Part shown: positions 62,920-64,000 of the stretch, one piece after another
Position numbering within the stretch: position 1 is the first letter of the stretch
Layout of the letters: each line of letters opens with the position of its first letter
Assembly: GCF_029624655.1 (NCBI RefSeq)
Contig: NZ_JARRSA010000004.1
Location: 62,001 to 126,000, forward strand
DNA: 64,000 bases
Direction: 5' to 3'
DNA from: Roseicyclus salinarum
GTDB lineage: Bacteria; Pseudomonadota; Alphaproteobacteria; Rhodobacterales; Rhodobacteraceae
Program-made: the position numbers and the translations under genes
Notes under the pieces: generated by a model
Database searches by the model: none
What the model was told of the DNA's origin: nothing
What the model saw: the letters and a program-made list of their open reading frames with translations, nothing else

Positions 62920-63594
62920 ATGGTCATGCGCAAGCTGCGAAACACTCCGATCCTTCCGGCCCTTGCCGCGCTTGGCGCGCTTGCCGCCGCGTCGCCGCTG
63001 GCCTCCCATCCCCACATCTTCATCGATGCCGGCGTGACGCTGTCGCTGGACGAGGCGGGCCGCATCGAGGCCGTGGAGGTGACGTGGCGCTATGACGAGC
63101 TGTATTCGCTGATCCTCTTGCAGGATTACGGGCTGGACGAGGATTTCGACACCAACCTGACCGAGGCCGAAATCGCCGCGACGCTGGGGTTCGACCTCAA
63201 CTGGAACGGCGGTTTCGAGGGCGGGCTGCACCTGTTCCGGGGGGGCGCGCCCCTTGCGATCGGCGCGCCCGAGGCCGTTTCGCTGACGCTTCTGCCGGAC
63301 GGGCGGCTGCAGACCGTGCATCGGCGGGCCGTCTCGGGCGATCCCGGCGGCGACGTGCCGGCCGAGGCGCGGATCTACGACGCGGACTTCTACATCGCCT
63401 TCGAGGCGACGCTTCCCTCGGGGGTGGCGGGCGGCGACTGCGCGCCCGAACTGGTCCGTGCCGATCTCGACGCGGCCTATGCGGCGCTCGAGGCCGAGAT
63501 CGCCTCGATCGGTGGCGCCGTGGCGGCCGAGGACAACTTTCCGCCCGTGGGCGCGCTTTTCGCCGACAGCCTGGTCTTCTCATGCGGCCGCTGA
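62920..63594 (+). CDS. DUF1007 periplasmic protein (partner of NicO transporter)
   Basis: A 224-residue protein with a signal peptide (residues 1-28, cut near LASHP) and the early HPHIF motif (residues 30-34), which is the DUF1007 signature and a possible metal site. DUF1007 proteins typically precede a NicO/RcnA nickel-cobalt transporter, as here, and may deliver metal to it. The two genes overlap (TGATG). ATG 62920 is used; an ATG two codons later is equally likely. Confidence 0.88.
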   Translation: MVMRKLRNTPILPALAALGALAAASPLASHPHIFIDAGVTLSLDEAGRIEAVEVTWRYDELYSLILLQDYGLDEDFDTNLTEAEIAATLGFDLNWNGGFEGGLHLFRGGAPLAIGAPEAVSLTLLPDGRLQTVHRRAVSGDPGGDVPAEARIYDADFYIAFEATLPSGVAGGDCAPELVRADLDAAYAALEAEIASIGGAVAAEDNFPPVGALFADSLVFSCGR

Positions 63595-64000
63595 TGTCGC
63601 TTGCGATTCTTGCCGGCCTCGGCGCGGTCGCGGTGTTCTGGATCTCGGGCGCGGACCGCGTGGTCTGGGCCTGGTCGCTCGAGGGGCAGCGCGCCGCGCA
63701 GGGCGGGATGGCGGGCGCGATCCGAAGCCTGCGGGCAGGCGATCTGGCCGCGCTGCTCCCCCTGCTGGGCGTGTGCTTCACCTACGGCTTCTTCCACGCC
63801 GCGGGTCCGGGGCACGGCAAGCTCCTCATCGGAGGCTACGGCGCGGCGCGCGAGGTCGGTGCGTGGCGTCTTTCGGCCGTCGCGCTGGCGTCCAGCCTCG
63901 GGCAGGGGCTTACGGCGGTGGCGCTGGTGGCGGCAGGCCTCTGGCTGGTGGGCTGGAGCCGTGAGCGCATGACGGACATGGCCGACCGCCTGCTGCAGCC
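63594..64000 (+). CDS. NicO/RcnA-type nickel-cobalt transporter (3' end beyond window)
   Basis: The N-terminal 135 residues of an integral membrane protein. The hallmark is CFTYGFFHAAGPGHGKLLIGGYG near residues 61-83, the HxxxxGHGK-type metal-binding loop of NicO/RcnA. Several hydrophobic helices are visible. The start is the ATG at 63594 overlapping the previous stop; ATG 63582 in the same frame is an alternative. Confidence 0.88.
   Translation, partial: MSLAILAGLGAVAVFWISGADRVVWAWSLEGQRAAQGGMAGAIRSLRAGDLAALLPLLGVCFTYGFFHAAGPGHGKLLIGGYGAAREVGAWRLSAVALASSLGQGLTAVALVAAGLWLVGWSRERMTDMADRLLQ

Overview
The window is GC-rich, densely coded chromosomal DNA that reads as a member of the Rhodobacteraceae (Alphaproteobacteria). 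The grounds are: the trpGDC-moaC-moeA-lexA gene order with comEC and gltX alongside, an alphaproteobacterial LexA box (GTTC-N7-GTTC) in front of lexA, an FnrL-type site, VPLPA-CTERM surface proteins, several TRAP/BCCT transport genes, and a recurring 'GCGTATTT..AAGATGAAG' intergenic element. I see no phage, insertion sequence, CRISPR array or rRNA. Almost every gene is a recognisable core or metabolic gene.

Layout. 1-3.3 kb: a P-type cation ATPase (cut by the window edge) divergent from a CDF metal exporter, then a CAT-anticodon tRNA. 3.3-7.7 kb: purMN, ribonuclease D, a lipoprotein, sufE. 7.8-13.6 kb: citrate synthase, glutamyl-tRNA synthetase, ComEC, LexA. 13.7-21.3 kb: molybdopterin genes moeA and moaC joined to trpC, trpD and trpG, then a divergent polysaccharide deacetylase, then trpE behind a PpiD-type foldase. 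23.2-27.5 kb: an aminotransferase, ssb, a Rieske oxygenase with a coupled small ORF, and the acetolactate synthase small subunit. 27.6-33.6 kb: a GT87 membrane protein, a BCCT transporter with a universal stress protein, and the acetolactate synthase large subunit behind a complete transcription attenuator. 33.7-39.1 kb: a LysE exporter and a TRAP transporter with an oversized DctM. 39.2-41.5 kb: a VOC protein, the N-end-rule transferase Bpt, RDD and DUF2852 proteins. 41.9-46.9 kb: three valine-degradation genes, a YbdK-type ligase and an exported MsrB. 47.2-51.5 kb: two VPLPA-CTERM proteins, mmsA and a divergent LysR regulator. 51.9-57.7 kb: a CBS-domain protein, coaD, two cyclophilins, a DUF3179 protein, an ABC-F ATPase, and a YdcZ-type membrane protein. 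57.7-64 kb: a lipoprotein with an HEMTH motif divergent from two small c-type cytochromes behind an FNR-type site, a GYD protein, parE, a pilin-like small protein, then DUF1007 and a NicO-type transporter cut by the window edge.

How the parts fit. Branched-chain amino acid metabolism is represented both ways: synthesis by the two acetolactate synthase subunits (about 4 kb apart, the large one under leader-peptide attenuation) and valine breakdown by an acyl-CoA dehydrogenase, HIBYL-CoA hydrolase, MmsB and MmsA (two loci about 4 kb apart). Tryptophan synthesis is likewise split into trpE and trpGDC. The most notable signals are regulatory rather than a new enzyme system: the ilvB leader peptide and terminator, three phased GTTC elements at lexA, an FNR-type box before the cytochrome pair, paired palindromes in several divergent promoters, and the dispersed intergenic repeat. 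I did not find a convincing undescribed multi-gene system.
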